Assembly (NCBI GenBank): GCA_044227605.1
Contig: JBGAWJ010000027.1
Span: forward strand, 1 to 14,264
DNA from: JAEUKQ01 sp044227605
Lineage (GTDB): Bacteria > Pseudomonadota > Alphaproteobacteria > JAEUKQ01
Direction: 5' to 3'
Length of the DNA: 14,264 nt
The notes beneath the pieces were generated by a model that did no database searches, was not told the DNA's origin, and saw only the letters and a program-made list of their open reading frames with translations. This document shows, one piece after another, positions 13,702 through 14,264 of the stretch. The first letter of the stretch is position 1. Every line of letters starts with the position of its first letter. The position numbers and the translations under genes are program-made.

Positions 13702-14264
13702 TCACAACAGCCATTTTTGCCGGGTTTCTTTCAGCTTGCCTTGGGGGATAGCTTGGCGAATGTCCCGCATCAGGCGGTTCATGATGGCAATGTTGTGGAT
13801 GGTCAGCAATTGCATACCTAGTATCTCTTTGCTTTTCAGCAAATGATGGAGGTAGGCGCGGGAGAAATTCCTGCAGCAATAACAGCCGCATCCCTCCCAT
13901 AATGGGTTCGGATCCTCACGAAAACAGGCATTGTTTAAATTGATCCGTTCTTTCTCCATTTGGGGCAATAAGGCCCCGCCATGCCGGGCCATGCGGGTGG
14001 GGGCCACGCAATCAAAGGTATCAATCCCTTGCTCAACCCCATTAAAAATATCGCTAATGCCGCCAATGCCCAATAGATGAATGGGCCGGTCACGCTTTAA
14101 ATTTCGGGTGGCATAAGCCACCACTTCCTGCATCAATTGAGCGCCCATTTCACGCTCCGCCACCGGTTTGTCGCGTAGGAATTTTTCGAGGCGCAGGATG
14201 TCTTTGTAGTTGTAAAACGCAATGCATTTTCCACCCAGGCCATCGCGACCGGCACGCCCTGTTT
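13702..14264 (-). CDS. Chimeric frame: RecQ helicase segment joined to Tgt C-terminus (partial)
   Basis: The frame is open to the window edge (186 codons visible), so its start lies outside. The first visible residues read TGRAGRDGLGGKCIAFYNYK, RecQ helicase motif VI and the following segment, then LEKFLRDKPVAEREMGAQLM and QEVVAYA, as in Bacteroidetes-like RecQ. Instead of the expected zinc-binding CRRK and LLHYFGE, it passes in frame into RDRPIHLLGIGGI and DTFDCVAPTRMARHG, the C-terminal half of tRNA-guanine transglycosylase, with the nucleophile Asp (near 14012), the zinc ligands CxCxxC and the later His, and INLNNACF. The Tgt barrel's first half is missing, so queuine exchange is unlikely. 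An internal GTG at 14163 is not a true start. Whether it is a pseudogene, a real fusion or an assembly join is open. Confidence 0.75.
   Translation of the reverse strand, partial: TGRAGRDGLGGKCIAFYNYKDILRLEKFLRDKPVAEREMGAQLMQEVVAYATRNLKRDRPIHLLGIGGISDIFNGVEQGIDTFDCVAPTRMARHGGALLPQMEKERINLNNACFREDPNPLWEGCGCYCCRNFSRAYLHHLLKSKEILGMQLLTIHNIAIMNRLMRDIRQAIPQGKLKETRQKWLL

Noticed and set aside
13697..13900. 67-codon minus-strand frame overlapping the Tgt end
   Set aside because: It is a shadow of the Tgt frame, with no ribosome-binding site and no family resemblance.
13702..14163. Short stand-alone Tgt-like gene starting at GTG 14163
   Set aside because: The frame stays open upstream to the window edge and the codons before the GTG encode recognisable RecQ sequence, so the GTG is internal.
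1..14264. CRISPR arrays, rRNA genes, prophage modules
   Set aside because: No regularly spaced repeats, rRNA signatures or phage structural genes were seen on either strand.

Overview
The window looks like chromosomal DNA of a low-GC alphaproteobacterium, perhaps one of the host-associated Holosporales-like lineages. This is inferred from the ssb-gyrA-coaD gene order, the GyrA C-terminal domain with an acidic insert, and the AT-rich spacers; no rRNA or species marker is present. Most genes are on the minus strand. Only a small lipoprotein gene, an AraM-type dehydrogenase gene and two predicted small RNAs lie on the plus strand.

Left part (1-4330): a 72-aa lipoprotein gene (+) is followed by a predicted small RNA with its own extended -10 promoter and a strong terminator, which also ends the convergent ahpC-ahpD pair. 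ahpC (peroxiredoxin) and ahpD (its reductant) are separated by an intrinsic terminator, so AhpC is probably made in excess. Further right are an acetolactate-synthase-like ThDP enzyme and a yajQ + His-rich small protein pair.

Middle (4330-7940): a 566-bp spacer holds a second predicted small RNA: three hairpins, a free CCTCCC stretch, a U-tract terminator, and a 7-bp dyad where the -35 box should be. Next comes a glycerol-1-phosphate dehydrogenase (AraM/EgsA) homologue that starts at TTG and whose Shine-Dalgarno sequence is buried in a hairpin. On the minus strand a WYL regulator, a palindrome, a VOC (glyoxalase-fold) gene and an EVE-domain gene (ATGA overlap) form a likely stress or defence operon.

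Right part (7980-14264): tRNA-Lys(TTT), coaD, gyrA and ssb form the conserved housekeeping block. It is followed by a secreted Sel1-repeat protein, a decayed IS1595-like insertion sequence (about 274 bp, transposase broken into three frames), and an open frame running off the window end. That frame is a chimera: its N-terminal part reads as RecQ helicase (motif VI and the stretch after it), and it continues in frame into the C-terminal half of tRNA-guanine transglycosylase (Tgt) with its nucleophile Asp and zinc site.

The items most worth following are the two small RNAs, the occluded ribosome-binding site of the AraM-like gene, the RecQ-Tgt chimera beside the IS scar, and the WYL-VOC-EVE operon. 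All calls come from reading the sequence; no search was run.
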